From XYB1-FULL-44-23 sp964502885 (lineage in GTDB: Bacteria > Patescibacteriota > Microgenomatia > CAZETR01 > Amesbacteraceae), in assembly GCA_964502885.1 (NCBI GenBank), contig CAZCXU010000004.1:5455-69454 (forward strand): a DNA stretch of 64,000 bases, read 5' to 3'. The notes beneath the pieces are model-generated. The model did no database searches. It saw nothing but the letters and a program-made list of their open reading frames with translations, and was not told where the DNA came from. Within the stretch, counting starts at the first letter, position 1; each line of letters opens with the position of its first letter. This document shows positions 10,276 to 19,473 of the stretch, piece by piece. The translations under genes were made by a program, and so were the position numbers.

Positions 10276-10281
10276 ACTATA
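10276..10281 (-). promoter_or_regulatory. Putative -10 (TATAGT) for the GT2 gene at 10264
   Basis: TATAGT on the minus strand, 11 nt before the GTG start at 10264. It implies a leader of about 5 nt. It lies in the 35-bp divergent spacer together with the plus-strand -10 for the gene at 10300. Confidence 0.45.
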
Positions 10282-10284
10282 TTT

Positions 10285-10293
10285 TGCTATGAT
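10285..10293 (+). promoter_or_regulatory. Extended -10 promoter (TGcTATGAT) for the gene at 10300, leaderless
   Basis: TG-c-TATGAT ends 6 nt before the ATG at 10300, placing the expected transcription start on the start codon itself. One of a recurring class in this window. Confidence 0.6.
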
Positions 10294-10299
10294 TGGGCC

Positions 10300-11895
10300 A
10301 TGCAGCGAGGAACTTGGTGGCTGCTTTTGTTTGCGGCCACCCTTTTGGTTATTGTGGGAGTAGCAAGTGGCTTTGCACCAAACGATAGTGAAATTCAGTT
10401 GAGATACATGGCCTGGTCAGTCAGAGACGGAGTGGAGATTCCCGTAAATACTTATAAGGAAATACCCTACTTGACCCCTACTCTTATCTTGGCTTTGACG
10501 GGCGGACGACTGCTACTGGATAGGCCCATTTGGATCGGCATCAACATATTAATGAGCGCATTGCTGTTATTACTACTTTTTAGACTGGGAAAGACGAGTC
10601 GGGAACAAATGTATTTGTTTCCAGCAGCAGCCATAACCACGACACTGCCATGGATGTGGTATATAGGGGCGTTTGATTTCAAAGCTGTGATGACTCTGGT
10701 TCTGGTTATATTAGTGTTTTTTGTGTCAAACACAGTACGCAGTGAGCGCGCGAGACGGATGACAATTGCCTGCCTACTTGTCTTAATAGCATTAACAAGC
10801 TTCGTTGGTCCCCTGTTTGGAATTGTCTATCTGATAAGCAAAATAACTGCAGAGAAAAAATCTTTTTACAGACTAAGCCTGGCTACAGCAATTGCGGCTC
10901 TACTTGGGATATCTATACTTAGCGGCTGGATAAAAGATGAGAATTGGTGGTTTCGAGGCGAATACCTTGCCGGACTGACTAAGCAATCACAGCAAGCTTA
11001 TGAAAGGGCGATGTTTGAGTATCGAACCAACAACTACGACAATGTTTTGCCATTAACAATGAAGAGACTAGTGTATAACAAGTTTTATTTTGCCTATCGG
11101 GATTTTATAAAACATGCTTCGGGATTGCTCAGTCTGGAAAGAGTGGGATTCCCGGGCCAGAGTGATGCTACTGTCAGCAGGAATTTGTGGACAAGTAAGG
11201 GAATGAGTTGGCTGCCATTTTGGATGATCCCGTTGGTAATCTTCGGAATATTCCAGATGAAAAAGGCGCCACACGAGATAAGAAATTGGACGGTGATTTT
11301 GACGGTGTGGGGTTTTCTGTCATTACTGCTGGGGAAGAATGAAAACATGCTGGGAAACGGAATAGGAATCATGCTAGGAGCGTCTTTTGTGTTTGGAGTA
11401 GCGTGGGTTTCTTTACGAAATAAATTTGGGAAAATTGCTATAGCAGCTCTAATATTGACCAGTGGTTTTGCTAATGGATGGCACTTTTTAGGTAATGAAC
11501 TATATTGGCGAGATAACAGACCCGATGCACAGATGAAGATAGCTGAAATGACAATTGATCATTCAGCCACTCAGGTGAGTACAGTACTTGGGAGATCATT
11601 TTTTTACTATGCGCTGGCAAAACAATTGCCACCGGATGATTTGTGGAAAGGAATGGAAACTAATAGTTTGAATGGAGTAAATTTCGCTCAGTTTGATTTC
11701 AAAGAAACCTCCCCCAAGGCGGGTATCTATGTAGGATTCCCGGGAGATTTTTTGGGAAGCAAACGGGAGGTGAGAAACAACGACTTTTCTTCAGAAATGT
11801 TACCGTCCGGCTGGAAACTGCTGGAAGAATACAAGCTGCGGGATAGCATCAATTTTGGAAATGGAGATTTTATTTGGACCGTATCAGTGAACTAA
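10300..11895 (+). CDS. Multi-pass membrane protein, probable GT-C fold
   Basis: A 531-residue protein with an N-terminal membrane helix, a first loop FAPNDSEIQLRYMAWS, roughly ten more hydrophobic segments, and a C-terminal soluble domain of about 100 residues. The architecture (acidic first loop, multi-pass core, soluble tail) and its place at the head of four consecutive rightward glycosyltransferase-like genes suggest a GT-C enzyme, but I do not recognise a named family. The ATG lies 6 nt after an extended -10, so the mRNA is probably leaderless. The next gene begins 1 nt after its stop. Confidence 0.7.
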   Translation: MQRGTWWLLLFAATLLVIVGVASGFAPNDSEIQLRYMAWSVRDGVEIPVNTYKEIPYLTPTLILALTGGRLLLDRPIWIGINILMSALLLLLLFRLGKTSREQMYLFPAAAITTTLPWMWYIGAFDFKAVMTLVLVILVFFVSNTVRSERARRMTIACLLVLIALTSFVGPLFGIVYLISKITAEKKSFYRLSLATAIAALLGISILSGWIKDENWWFRGEYLAGLTKQSQQAYERAMFEYRTNNYDNVLPLTMKRLVYNKFYFAYRDFIKHASGLLSLERVGFPGQSDATVSRNLWTSKGMSWLPFWMIPLVIFGIFQMKKAPHEIRNWTVILTVWGFLSLLLGKNENMLGNGIGIMLGASFVFGVAWVSLRNKFGKIAIAALILTSGFANGWHFLGNELYWRDNRPDAQMKIAEMTIDHSATQVSTVLGRSFFYYALAKQLPPDDLWKGMETNSLNGVNFAQFDFKETSPKAGIYVGFPGDFLGSKREVRNNDFSSEMLPSGWKLLEEYKLRDSINFGNGDFIWTVSVN

Positions 11896-11896
11896 A

Positions 11897-13498
11897 GTGA
11901 AAAGATATAAAATCATATTAGGAATCGTCACCCTGATGTGTGTTGGTATGGGGATAAGATTTTTCCGAATTGCAGAATCCCCTGCCTCAGTAAATTGGGA
12001 CGAAGCAGCCTTGGGATACAACGCCTACAGCCTTGCCCATACCGGGAGGGATGAGTTTGGCAAGGCGCTTCCAGTAAGTTTGAGATCTTTTGATGATTAC
12101 AAGCCGGCCGCATATGCTTATTTTTCTGTTCCAATAGTAAAAATTTGGGGGTTGTCTGAAACTACTACCAGGGCTACATCAGCAATAATGGGCACATTGA
12201 CGGCGTTTTTGGTGATGTACATTGCCGCAAAGCTGTCAGGAAGAATGAGTCTAGGTTGGCTGTCTGCCATCATTTGTATGACAGCTCCCTGGTCAATGCA
12301 TTTTTCCAGAATAGCTTTTGAAAGCAATGTGGCAACGACTCTGTATTATCTGGGAATAGCCCTCGTAGTGTTGGCGCGAAAATACAAACCGGCTTTCCCC
12401 GCAGCACTAATGGTGATGGTTATCTCCATGTACACATATCACGCACAGAGGGCAATTGCTATCCCGACCCTCCTAACACTAACCTGGATTTTTAAAAAAG
12501 AACTCTGGCCATACATCGCAAGTAATTTCAGACGTTTGACTATTCTGTTTGCGCTAATGCTGACGCCTCTATTGATGAGTTTTGTATCGGAACCGGCGGG
12601 GTCGAGATTATCCGCAACCATTATTTTTAAACAGTGGCCATTTGTCCCCAGTGAGTTGAATATGCTGGTTTTTAATCCGCTTTATACCGGATTATGGCAA
12701 TTTGTCGGGCAATTTTTGGCTTATTTTTCACCAGCCAATATATTCTTTCGAGGTTCTAATGAACCAATTCTTCGGATTCCAGGTTTGGGCCTCATGTTTC
12801 CGGAAACAATAATCCTTTGGCTGGTGGGTTTGTGCATGTTGCCAAAATATCGGTTTTTGAAAAAAGTCGTTTTGGTAATTTTTGCGCTTGCACCACTTCC
12901 AGGAGCAATCACCTGGAACTGGTTTTCTGTGGTGAGAACGGTGGCGATTTATCCTGCATTTGCCATAATTTCGGGTTTTGGAGCGATATGTCTTTGGGAA
13001 GCAGTTCGACGAAAAATAATCAGAATATTTTTGGCAGGTGGATACACGATAGTATTGGCATTATCCTTTTGGTACGCATTTCTAACTATATCGTTGTATG
13101 CACCTTGGGAAAATTATGGAGAGTTTCAGCCAGGTTTTGAGGAGATGGTTCCGTATGTATTAGACAAAAGCCGGAATTACAGTGAGGTGGTAGTGGACAC
13201 CGGACAAACAGCACCATACATCTTTTTTCTGTTTTATAGTCAATACCCACCCGCCCAATATCAGACAGAAGCAAGACGAGACCTCAAGCATTCCGAGATT
13301 CATGGTTACCAATTCGGGAAATTTGTTTTCCGAAAGATTGCTGATTATGAAATGGGGAAAACAGGCAAGATGCTGGTGGGCCAAACGCTAAAACTACCTG
13401 AATATGAGATCAAAGAGATTCAGAAGAGCCGGGATATCAGATACAAGGACTTTTTTGATAAAGCCGGATATGTTAGCGTAAGGGTAGTGGAGCTATGA
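11897..13498 (+). CDS. GT39/ArnT-like glycosyltransferase (GT-C)
   Basis: A 533-residue protein starting with GTG at 11897, one base after the previous stop. The first loop has VNWDEAALGYNAYSL, the Asp-Glu signature of PMT/ArnT-type GT39 enzymes that take sugars from polyprenyl phosphate, followed by about eleven membrane segments (HFSRIAFESNVAT is the usual second conserved loop) and a soluble C-terminal portion. Family membership is clear, acceptor unknown. It overlaps the next gene by ATGA at 13495-13498. Confidence 0.82.
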   Translation: MKRYKIILGIVTLMCVGMGIRFFRIAESPASVNWDEAALGYNAYSLAHTGRDEFGKALPVSLRSFDDYKPAAYAYFSVPIVKIWGLSETTTRATSAIMGTLTAFLVMYIAAKLSGRMSLGWLSAIICMTAPWSMHFSRIAFESNVATTLYYLGIALVVLARKYKPAFPAALMVMVISMYTYHAQRAIAIPTLLTLTWIFKKELWPYIASNFRRLTILFALMLTPLLMSFVSEPAGSRLSATIIFKQWPFVPSELNMLVFNPLYTGLWQFVGQFLAYFSPANIFFRGSNEPILRIPGLGLMFPETIILWLVGLCMLPKYRFLKKVVLVIFALAPLPGAITWNWFSVVRTVAIYPAFAIISGFGAICLWEAVRRKIIRIFLAGGYTIVLALSFWYAFLTISLYAPWENYGEFQPGFEEMVPYVLDKSRNYSEVVVDTGQTAPYIFFLFYSQYPPAQYQTEARRDLKHSEIHGYQFGKFVFRKIADYEMGKTGKMLVGQTLKLPEYEIKEIQKSRDIRYKDFFDKAGYVSVRVVEL

Positions 13499-14865
13499 AA
13501 AGGGTATTTATCTTGGTCGTGGTGGCTTGCGGATTATTTGTCAGGATGTTTAATCTGGAAAGATCAAGCCATTTTTTATTTGATGAATCAAGGGACCTGG
13601 TGAATATGCACCAAATTTGGGTAGAAAAAAAGCTTACTTTGGTGGGACCTATTTCAGAAGACAGAAGCCATGTAAATGGATCACTGACGTATTACATGCT
13701 TTTACCGTTTGCGGCAGCGGCAAATTTTGACCCAATCGGACCTGCGTTAGGAGCAGTATTTTGGGGAATTGCTACCTGGGCCATGATGTATTTGACTGTG
13801 AGAATTTATTCTCCAAAAATGGCATGGCCGGCTTTGGTACTTGGAGCAGTCTGGTTCCCATTTGTAGAAACTGCACGCTGGGCCTGGAATCCCAATTTGA
13901 TGATGTTTTGGATTTTTTGCGGTATGTGTCTGTCTAAAAACAGTAAATGGTGGATGCAGCTTGCCGGAGGTCTGACACTGGGGTTGGCGGTGCATCACCA
14001 TAATCTGGCTCTGGTTCCTTTGGGATTGTGGGTTATTTATAAGAGAGACTTGAGAATGATCTGTGGAATTTTAATTGCCGTGATTCCTTTCTTCCTGTTT
14101 GATCTGAAAAATCCCCCGGGAATTTTTGTGAGCCGCATGGTGGAATACAACAGGGGAACAGTCGGCCAGAATCCACTCACAGCACTGGCAAATGCGCCGC
14201 AAACATTTATATATTTTTTTGAATATATAGTGCGAATAAAACAACTATTGCCGCTCGCCATAATTACAGCCACGATGATTGCTATCTGGGACATAATGAG
14301 TCGGAATAAAGCAATTTATTGGTTAATTATGTGGGGGATGATTCTCTTGCCGACGGCATGGATATCTAAACAGTGGCATTATTTTCTCCCAGCCATTCCC
14401 TTTTTTCTGATATGGCTTTTCTACCAGAGAAATAATGCGGGCAGAAAATTGGCGATGGGTTTCATAGGCCTTTTGCTATTGGGATCAGTCCTGACCGTTA
14501 GCCAGCTATGGAATCAGCCTGACTGGCAGGGGGATTTACGTCTGGTGAAAGAAATTACAAATATTCTTGCCGGGCAAATAAAAAAACAGCACTTGCTAAA
14601 CCCAAATATTGCAGTCCTGGGCAGTCCAGAAATATATACCAGCGGATCAAAATACAGAAACATGCTGTTACTACATGATATCCATTTGCGCAGCTATGAG
14701 GAATATGGTCTATCTGACAATTTATTTGTAGTTACCAGCTCAAGCGCAGATGAATTGCGTCGAGACCCCGCAACGGAAATGCTGTATTTCAAGAATGGCC
14801 CTGTGGCAGGTGTATGGACAGTACACAACTCGAACTGGAAAGTCGTACAATTTAACAGATACTAA
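13495..14865 (+). CDS. GT39-like glycosyltransferase (GT-C), member of a local paralogous family
   Basis: A 456-residue multi-pass protein. The first loop LFDESRDLVNMHQIW, then LVGPISED and LTYYMLLPF, follows the same plan as the paralogues at 3973, 23422, 24890 and 26380 (acidic D-x2-RD, G-P turn, YY-x3-PF). RWAWNPNLMMF matches the second conserved loop. A GGAG sequence a few bases before the ATG may serve as a weak ribosome-binding site inside the operon. It is expected to act outside the membrane on polyprenyl-phosphate-linked donors. Confidence 0.8.
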   Translation: MKRVFILVVVACGLFVRMFNLERSSHFLFDESRDLVNMHQIWVEKKLTLVGPISEDRSHVNGSLTYYMLLPFAAAANFDPIGPALGAVFWGIATWAMMYLTVRIYSPKMAWPALVLGAVWFPFVETARWAWNPNLMMFWIFCGMCLSKNSKWWMQLAGGLTLGLAVHHHNLALVPLGLWVIYKRDLRMICGILIAVIPFFLFDLKNPPGIFVSRMVEYNRGTVGQNPLTALANAPQTFIYFFEYIVRIKQLLPLAIITATMIAIWDIMSRNKAIYWLIMWGMILLPTAWISKQWHYFLPAIPFFLIWLFYQRNNAGRKLAMGFIGLLLLGSVLTVSQLWNQPDWQGDLRLVKEITNILAGQIKKQHLLNPNIAVLGSPEIYTSGSKYRNMLLLHDIHLRSYEEYGLSDNLFVVTSSSADELRRDPATEMLYFKNGPVAGVWTVHNSNWKVVQFNRY

Positions 14866-14867
14866 AG

Positions 14868-16232
14868 ATGGTGAAAAAGTCATTGCTGCTGATTTGCGTT
14901 GTCCTGGTGGGAATTTTATTTCGGCTGGGAATTACGGATAAAGCCTGGCACGTTGATATGTGGTCAAATGCTTCCTGGGGAGAATGGATCCATAATTACG
15001 GGGCTCAGAATTTTTATTACAACAGCATCTGGACCTACTCATGGCCAACTCAACCTCCACTGATCAATTCCATCTACGCATGGAATAAAGATCTGCATAT
15101 AGAAATACTGGGCAGACTAGCCTGGCTTAATCATCAAACGAATAAAGTATTTCCAATTACTATCTTAAATAACTTTGTAGAATGGTACGGATACGGTCGG
15201 GTGAATATTGAAATCCCCTTCCAAATTGGGTATTTGATAACGATGAAGTTTCTACCCATATTGGCCGACGCACTTATCGCCTTGCTCCTATATCAATTTA
15301 GTAAAAAAATTGTGTATGCGGTAGCTTACCTGGTGTCTCCTTTCAGTTGGTATGTAAGTGCATTGTGGGGACAGTATGATGGAGTAGGATTTGCCTGCAT
15401 ACTTACTGGATTGTATTTACTATACAAACAAAAATTCACATTACTTGTCCCGGCTTTGGTGGTGTCGGGAATCCTGATCAAACCAACCGCTCTTATACTT
15501 GCCCCTTTTTTGGGGTATTACTATTTGCTGCGCAGCAATCTTTCTCCTGCCAGAATAATTTCAGGTAGTCTGATTGGATTTGCGGTATTTTGGGTAACTA
15601 CCCAACCCTATACCCACAAAAATCCAGTTGAGTTTGCCATATACGATCTGAAGAGAATTGTATTTGAGAAGTCTGAACCAAGAATTACCACCAATGCTTT
15701 TAATTTCTGGCGAATAATTACCGGCGATAAACCTGAGAATCAGTCCAAAGAATATTTGGGGATAACAGCAGGAGTCTGGGGACAGGTGGTTTTTGTCCTG
15801 ATTACCGGCTTAGGAATTGTCTGGGTGGATATTAAAAAAGAAGAGAGGTGGCGACTAATCGAAGGTGCGTTTATAGTCTCAATGGCAAGTTTCGTTTTTG
15901 GAACGGGAATGCTCGACAGGTATGCATTTGCAGGAGTTACTTTGGGACTACTAGTCACTGTCAGGCACCCACGAACGTGGCCGCTCTGGATACTGAGCGC
16001 GGCAGTGTTTTGGACTAACTTATATAACCAATGGTGGATACCGGAATCCTGGTCATGGCTTCAGTCATTCCTACTGGCAAATAATGGAATGGCCACCCGA
16101 TTTTTGTCACTAATCAACACCGGAGTATTAGTAATGCAGTTGCTCAGTCTGATAAAACTTCCCAGATGGCTACTTGGGAATTTTCGTAAATTTCCTTTCC
16201 GGAGAGCTGTGTGGCTGAGAGCAAAGGTCTAG
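14868..16232 (+). CDS. GT-C mannosyltransferase-like membrane protein
   Basis: A 454-residue protein with a first-loop acidic motif WHVDMWSNASWGEW and a SALWGQYDGVGF element, as in PIG-M/ALG-type and GT87 enzymes. A KPTALILAPF segment follows, common to this group and also similar in the gene at 5423-6637. It is the last gene of the four-gene rightward operon. Its last 89 bp (16144-16232) lie antisense to the last 89 bp of the convergent gene, an unusually long tail-to-tail overlap. No terminator hairpin is visible between them because both ends are coding. Confidence 0.75.
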   Translation: MVKKSLLLICVVLVGILFRLGITDKAWHVDMWSNASWGEWIHNYGAQNFYYNSIWTYSWPTQPPLINSIYAWNKDLHIEILGRLAWLNHQTNKVFPITILNNFVEWYGYGRVNIEIPFQIGYLITMKFLPILADALIALLLYQFSKKIVYAVAYLVSPFSWYVSALWGQYDGVGFACILTGLYLLYKQKFTLLVPALVVSGILIKPTALILAPFLGYYYLLRSNLSPARIISGSLIGFAVFWVTTQPYTHKNPVEFAIYDLKRIVFEKSEPRITTNAFNFWRIITGDKPENQSKEYLGITAGVWGQVVFVLITGLGIVWVDIKKEERWRLIEGAFIVSMASFVFGTGMLDRYAFAGVTLGLLVTVRHPRTWPLWILSAAVFWTNLYNQWWIPESWSWLQSFLLANNGMATRFLSLINTGVLVMQLLSLIKLPRWLLGNFRKFPFRRAVWLRAKV

Positions 16233-18020
16233 TGGTAGCAATTTTGGGAATATAGATATACCTGATCTGATACTGACGCAGGAAATCCTTTGCCTGACTT
16301 GCATCTGTTTGAACCATAAATTTCTGTGAAAGATCGCGACGGAGTGGCCAATCATATCCAGTAATATTAAGATTTACCGTGTCTTCCAAAAAAACCGATT
16401 TACCGGAAAATGCTGATACGTATGCAGTGGATTCATATTCATACAATGAACGAGGAGCCGGAGCGTAAGGGTTGACCTGCATGGGGACCGTAAATACAAC
16501 ACCAACAGGTAAACTGCGCAATACCCGAAGGGCAGATATTTCCTCACGGGAGATTTTCGCAGGAGGAGTCGATGGCAAATAATGCTGCAAAGCTTCGAGA
16601 GTGGTGGGAAGAGTCAAACCCACAACTAAGGCGGTCAGAAACAAGCTGAGCATTCGGTTTGAAAATTTACCCAGATTATCTGCTATAACCCGGGCAGCAA
16701 AAAAGCCTAGTGCGATTTGTGAGTAATAAAAAAACTGGATTGTATTCCAGGGAGTGCCGGACTGGACAAACATCATGGGAACAGCAATGCCAGCTACAAG
16801 AATGGCCGCCCAAAATATATCTACCAATTGGATTTTTTTAACTCTCAGCAGGTGCAATAGTCCGATTACGCGAGTACCAAAATTGCCANNNNNNNNNNNN
16901 NNNNNNNNNNNNNNNNNNNNNNNNNNNNNNNNNNNNNNNNNNNNNNNNNNNNNNNNNNNNNNNNNNNNNNNNNNNNNNNNNNNNNNNNTTTTTTAACTCT
17001 CAGCAGGTGCAATAGTCCGATTACGCGAGTACCAAAATTGCCAATGAGAAAAATCACTGTCCCCAACCCCAACGCCGCAATTAGCTTTGGATATATCCCC
17101 TGTTCACGATATGCATTGATGGCGCTTATAAGCCGCGTCCAGGGAAAACGATCTGACACAGCAAGCATTGTTTCGACAAACCAAAAAGGACGAAAGACGA
17201 TCAGAGAGGTCGAATTGTTTGACAGGGCAAAAGCGGCAATGAAAAAAGCAAGTGATATTAAGAAAATCTGAAACACGATCTTACTGCGAGACCAAACTAA
17301 AACTACAAAGAGTGCGGCGAGCGAAAGTAGTCCTGCATAGATTTTAATTTGAAATAACAAACCAAAAAGAAGCCCTGAAATAAGTATGTATTTCCATCTA
17401 TGTAAAGAATAAGCCCTATTGAGAAAATAGCAGCCCAAAAAAATAATGCCAAGTGATAAGGCGTAGGGAGGATTTATGAGAGTGGAGATGGACTGGGTAG
17501 ACCAGAACATTGATTCACCTCCGAACCCGGTACCTTTTAGAAAACTAACCAGCCAACCTAAGCTACCGCCAAAAAATAAATAGAAAAGACCCCAGTAACG
17601 GAAAGGTCTGTTTGAATCCCAAGCGCGAAGCATGAGATAAGCCGAAAAACCGATAAAGATACCGAGAAGGGGCGGCAAGATCTGAAAATACAAAAGTGAC
17701 AGGTCAATATGAGTGATTAGATGAAGTATCGCAAGCAAGTAGTCAAAGCCTAAGTGATAGTTTTGAATCACTTCACCGGAAAAAATCGGCATTTGAGAAC
17801 TACCACGAGAAAGACTGCCTGCCAAAGAAATATGCCAGACACCATCATGGCCGTTTGCCCCCCAGAACCCCATGCCGAAAGAGTAGATCAAACCGCTTTT
17901 TATCATGGTCAAGCTCCAAATTATTACCCCCAAGGCGATCATCAATGGAGATTTATCCCGCCTTGCCAACGACTCCGACCGGCTGATTGTAAATTGATTA
18001 TCTTTTTGTTTTGAAGGCAT
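16144..18020 (-). CDS. Multi-pass membrane protein, probable GT-C (split by an artificial gap)
   Basis: The N run at 16889-16988 interrupts the frame. Collapsing the exact 55-bp duplication (16834-16888 = 16989-17043) restores one frame of 573 residues from the ATG at 18020 (581 from an ATG at 18044). The first loop GANGHDGVWHISLAGSL and NYHLGFDYL are followed by about eleven membrane helices and a soluble C-terminal domain. It resembles GT-C proteins in plan, but I cannot name the family. The chosen start overlaps the flippase stop by 23 bp. The 3' end overlaps a convergent gene by 89 bp. Confidence 0.72.
16834..16888. repeat. 55-bp direct duplicate, left flank of N run 2
   Basis: Identical to 16989-17043. 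An assembly overlap rather than a biological repeat. Confidence 0.95.
16889..16988. other. 100-N scaffold gap (probably artificial)
   Basis: Exactly 100 Ns between two identical 55-bp ends. Joining the ends restores an intact membrane-protein gene. Confidence 0.95.
16989..17043. repeat. 55-bp direct duplicate, right flank of N run 2
   Basis: Exact copy of 16834-16888. Confidence 0.95.
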
Positions 18021-19473
18021 AATAGATTTTCCGGACATCCGCAAGTATGGCGTCCCGGTACAGGAAATAGACCAACAGGCAATACCAGAGAACTGACAAG
18101 GTTACTGTCAATGATGTCCAAAGTAAGCCTGAATGCACAGACGAAAATGCCCGGTAAAAAATTATCATCAACGCTGTGGCCAGACCCGGTTTTACAAGAT
18201 TGTGAAAAATATTGAACTTGATCATTCGATGGACTATATAGACCGGAACAAATGAGCTTAGACCTATCACTGCCGAAGAAATGGCTACACCGTGATAGCC
18301 GAACCGACTTGCAAGATAGGGGGTAATTGTCCAGGTGAGAATGGTCCACATAAGCATCAGATAAGTATTGGTACGAACACGCCCCAGGGCATTTAAAGTG
18401 TTTGTAAGGGGGGTAGAAATTGCCGCCAAAGCCGCAGAGAAACAATAGTAGCTTAATGGAACCAAAGCGGGTGTCCATTTGGAATACTGAGGCAACGCCA
18501 TAACAATGTTTGTGGCTAAAAGCGCGATTCCCGCTACACTTGGGAAAGTGATCAGGGCGATAAACCGCAATGTGGTTTCAATCCCCTGTCTGAGCTCCTG
18601 CGGATGGTCCTGCATTCGGCTGAATGAGGGAAAAGTGACCTTTGTGACATTGTCCATGACGAAACGCAATGGCTTTTGGGACCAGGTTTGGGCCCATCCA
18701 ATTATCCCTACTCCATCAGCACCAAGATAGCGCCACAACAAGATATTGAGGAAACGATCTTTTATGACCGCAAGAATGGTATTCAACTGATACTGAATGC
18801 CAAATGACATAAGTTTCCTGACACTGGATCGGGACACGGATAAACCTATCGGCCATGGGGCAAAAAGATAAATAAGAACAACTCCCAATATGGCGCGGAT
18901 AAAAACAGCCAATGCGTATGCCATGACTCCGTACCCCAGATATGCAAATGCAACTGCCACGACATAAAACGCAACAGTTTCCACAACCTCAATGGCTGCC
19001 AAAAGCGAAAAGTTCAGGTGTCGCTCCAACATGACGGAGGGAATGGTTTTGAGGGAAGCAAGAAAGAACGCAAATAAAAGTGAGTAAAATAGCCAACCAG
19101 CAGCTTCAGAAATATGGTAATAGGAAAATATAAGTGGTGAACTGACCAGGGATATCAGCACCAGTGACAGCACCAGTATCTGCTGCAATGTGAAGGCTGT
19201 CCGCAAATCTGCAAGAGAGACCTTATCCTTTTTTTGGATCAGTGAGGCGGCCAGTCCCACATCAGAAAAATATCCCAGTATTGAGATCAAATCATTTACG
19301 GCTATAAAAATCCCTATTTCCGGCCTTCCCAAGTAGATGGTTAGAAGAAGAAATCCCAACGTGGAAACTATCTGTAAAATAAAAGACCTACTGATAAGCG
19401 TAAGGATTGCAGAGACTGAGCGTTTCTTTACAGTAGAAAGATCAATTTCGCTTAGGGAGACTTCGGCATCCAT
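17998..19473 (-). CDS. Wzx-type polysaccharide flippase (MOP superfamily)
   Basis: A 491-residue protein with about 12-14 membrane helices and no large soluble domain. The N-terminal region TLISRSFILQIVSTLGFLLL, the LGRPEIGIFIAV segment and LLWRYLGADGVGIIGWAQ are typical of Polysacc_synt_3/Wzx-like flippases. It should move undecaprenyl- or other polyprenyl-diphosphate oligosaccharides from the inner to the outer leaflet. It is the only flippase in the locus, which suggests that the cytoplasmic GT2/GT4 products here form a lipid-linked repeat or anchor. Its start overlaps the upstream gene by 22 bp. Confidence 0.88.
   Translation of the reverse strand: MDAEVSLSEIDLSTVKKRSVSAILTLISRSFILQIVSTLGFLLLTIYLGRPEIGIFIAVNDLISILGYFSDVGLAASLIQKKDKVSLADLRTAFTLQQILVLSLVLISLVSSPLIFSYYHISEAAGWLFYSLLFAFFLASLKTIPSVMLERHLNFSLLAAIEVVETVAFYVVAVAFAYLGYGVMAYALAVFIRAILGVVLIYLFAPWPIGLSVSRSSVRKLMSFGIQYQLNTILAVIKDRFLNILLWRYLGADGVGIIGWAQTWSQKPLRFVMDNVTKVTFPSFSRMQDHPQELRQGIETTLRFIALITFPSVAGIALLATNIVMALPQYSKWTPALVPLSYYCFSAALAAISTPLTNTLNALGRVRTNTYLMLMWTILTWTITPYLASRFGYHGVAISSAVIGLSSFVPVYIVHRMIKFNIFHNLVKPGLATALMIIFYRAFSSVHSGLLWTSLTVTLSVLWYCLLVYFLYRDAILADVRKIYYAFKTKR

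Noticed and set aside
16144..18044. Membrane-protein gene read as two separate genes
   Set aside because: Same artefact as the first gap; the joined frame is intact.
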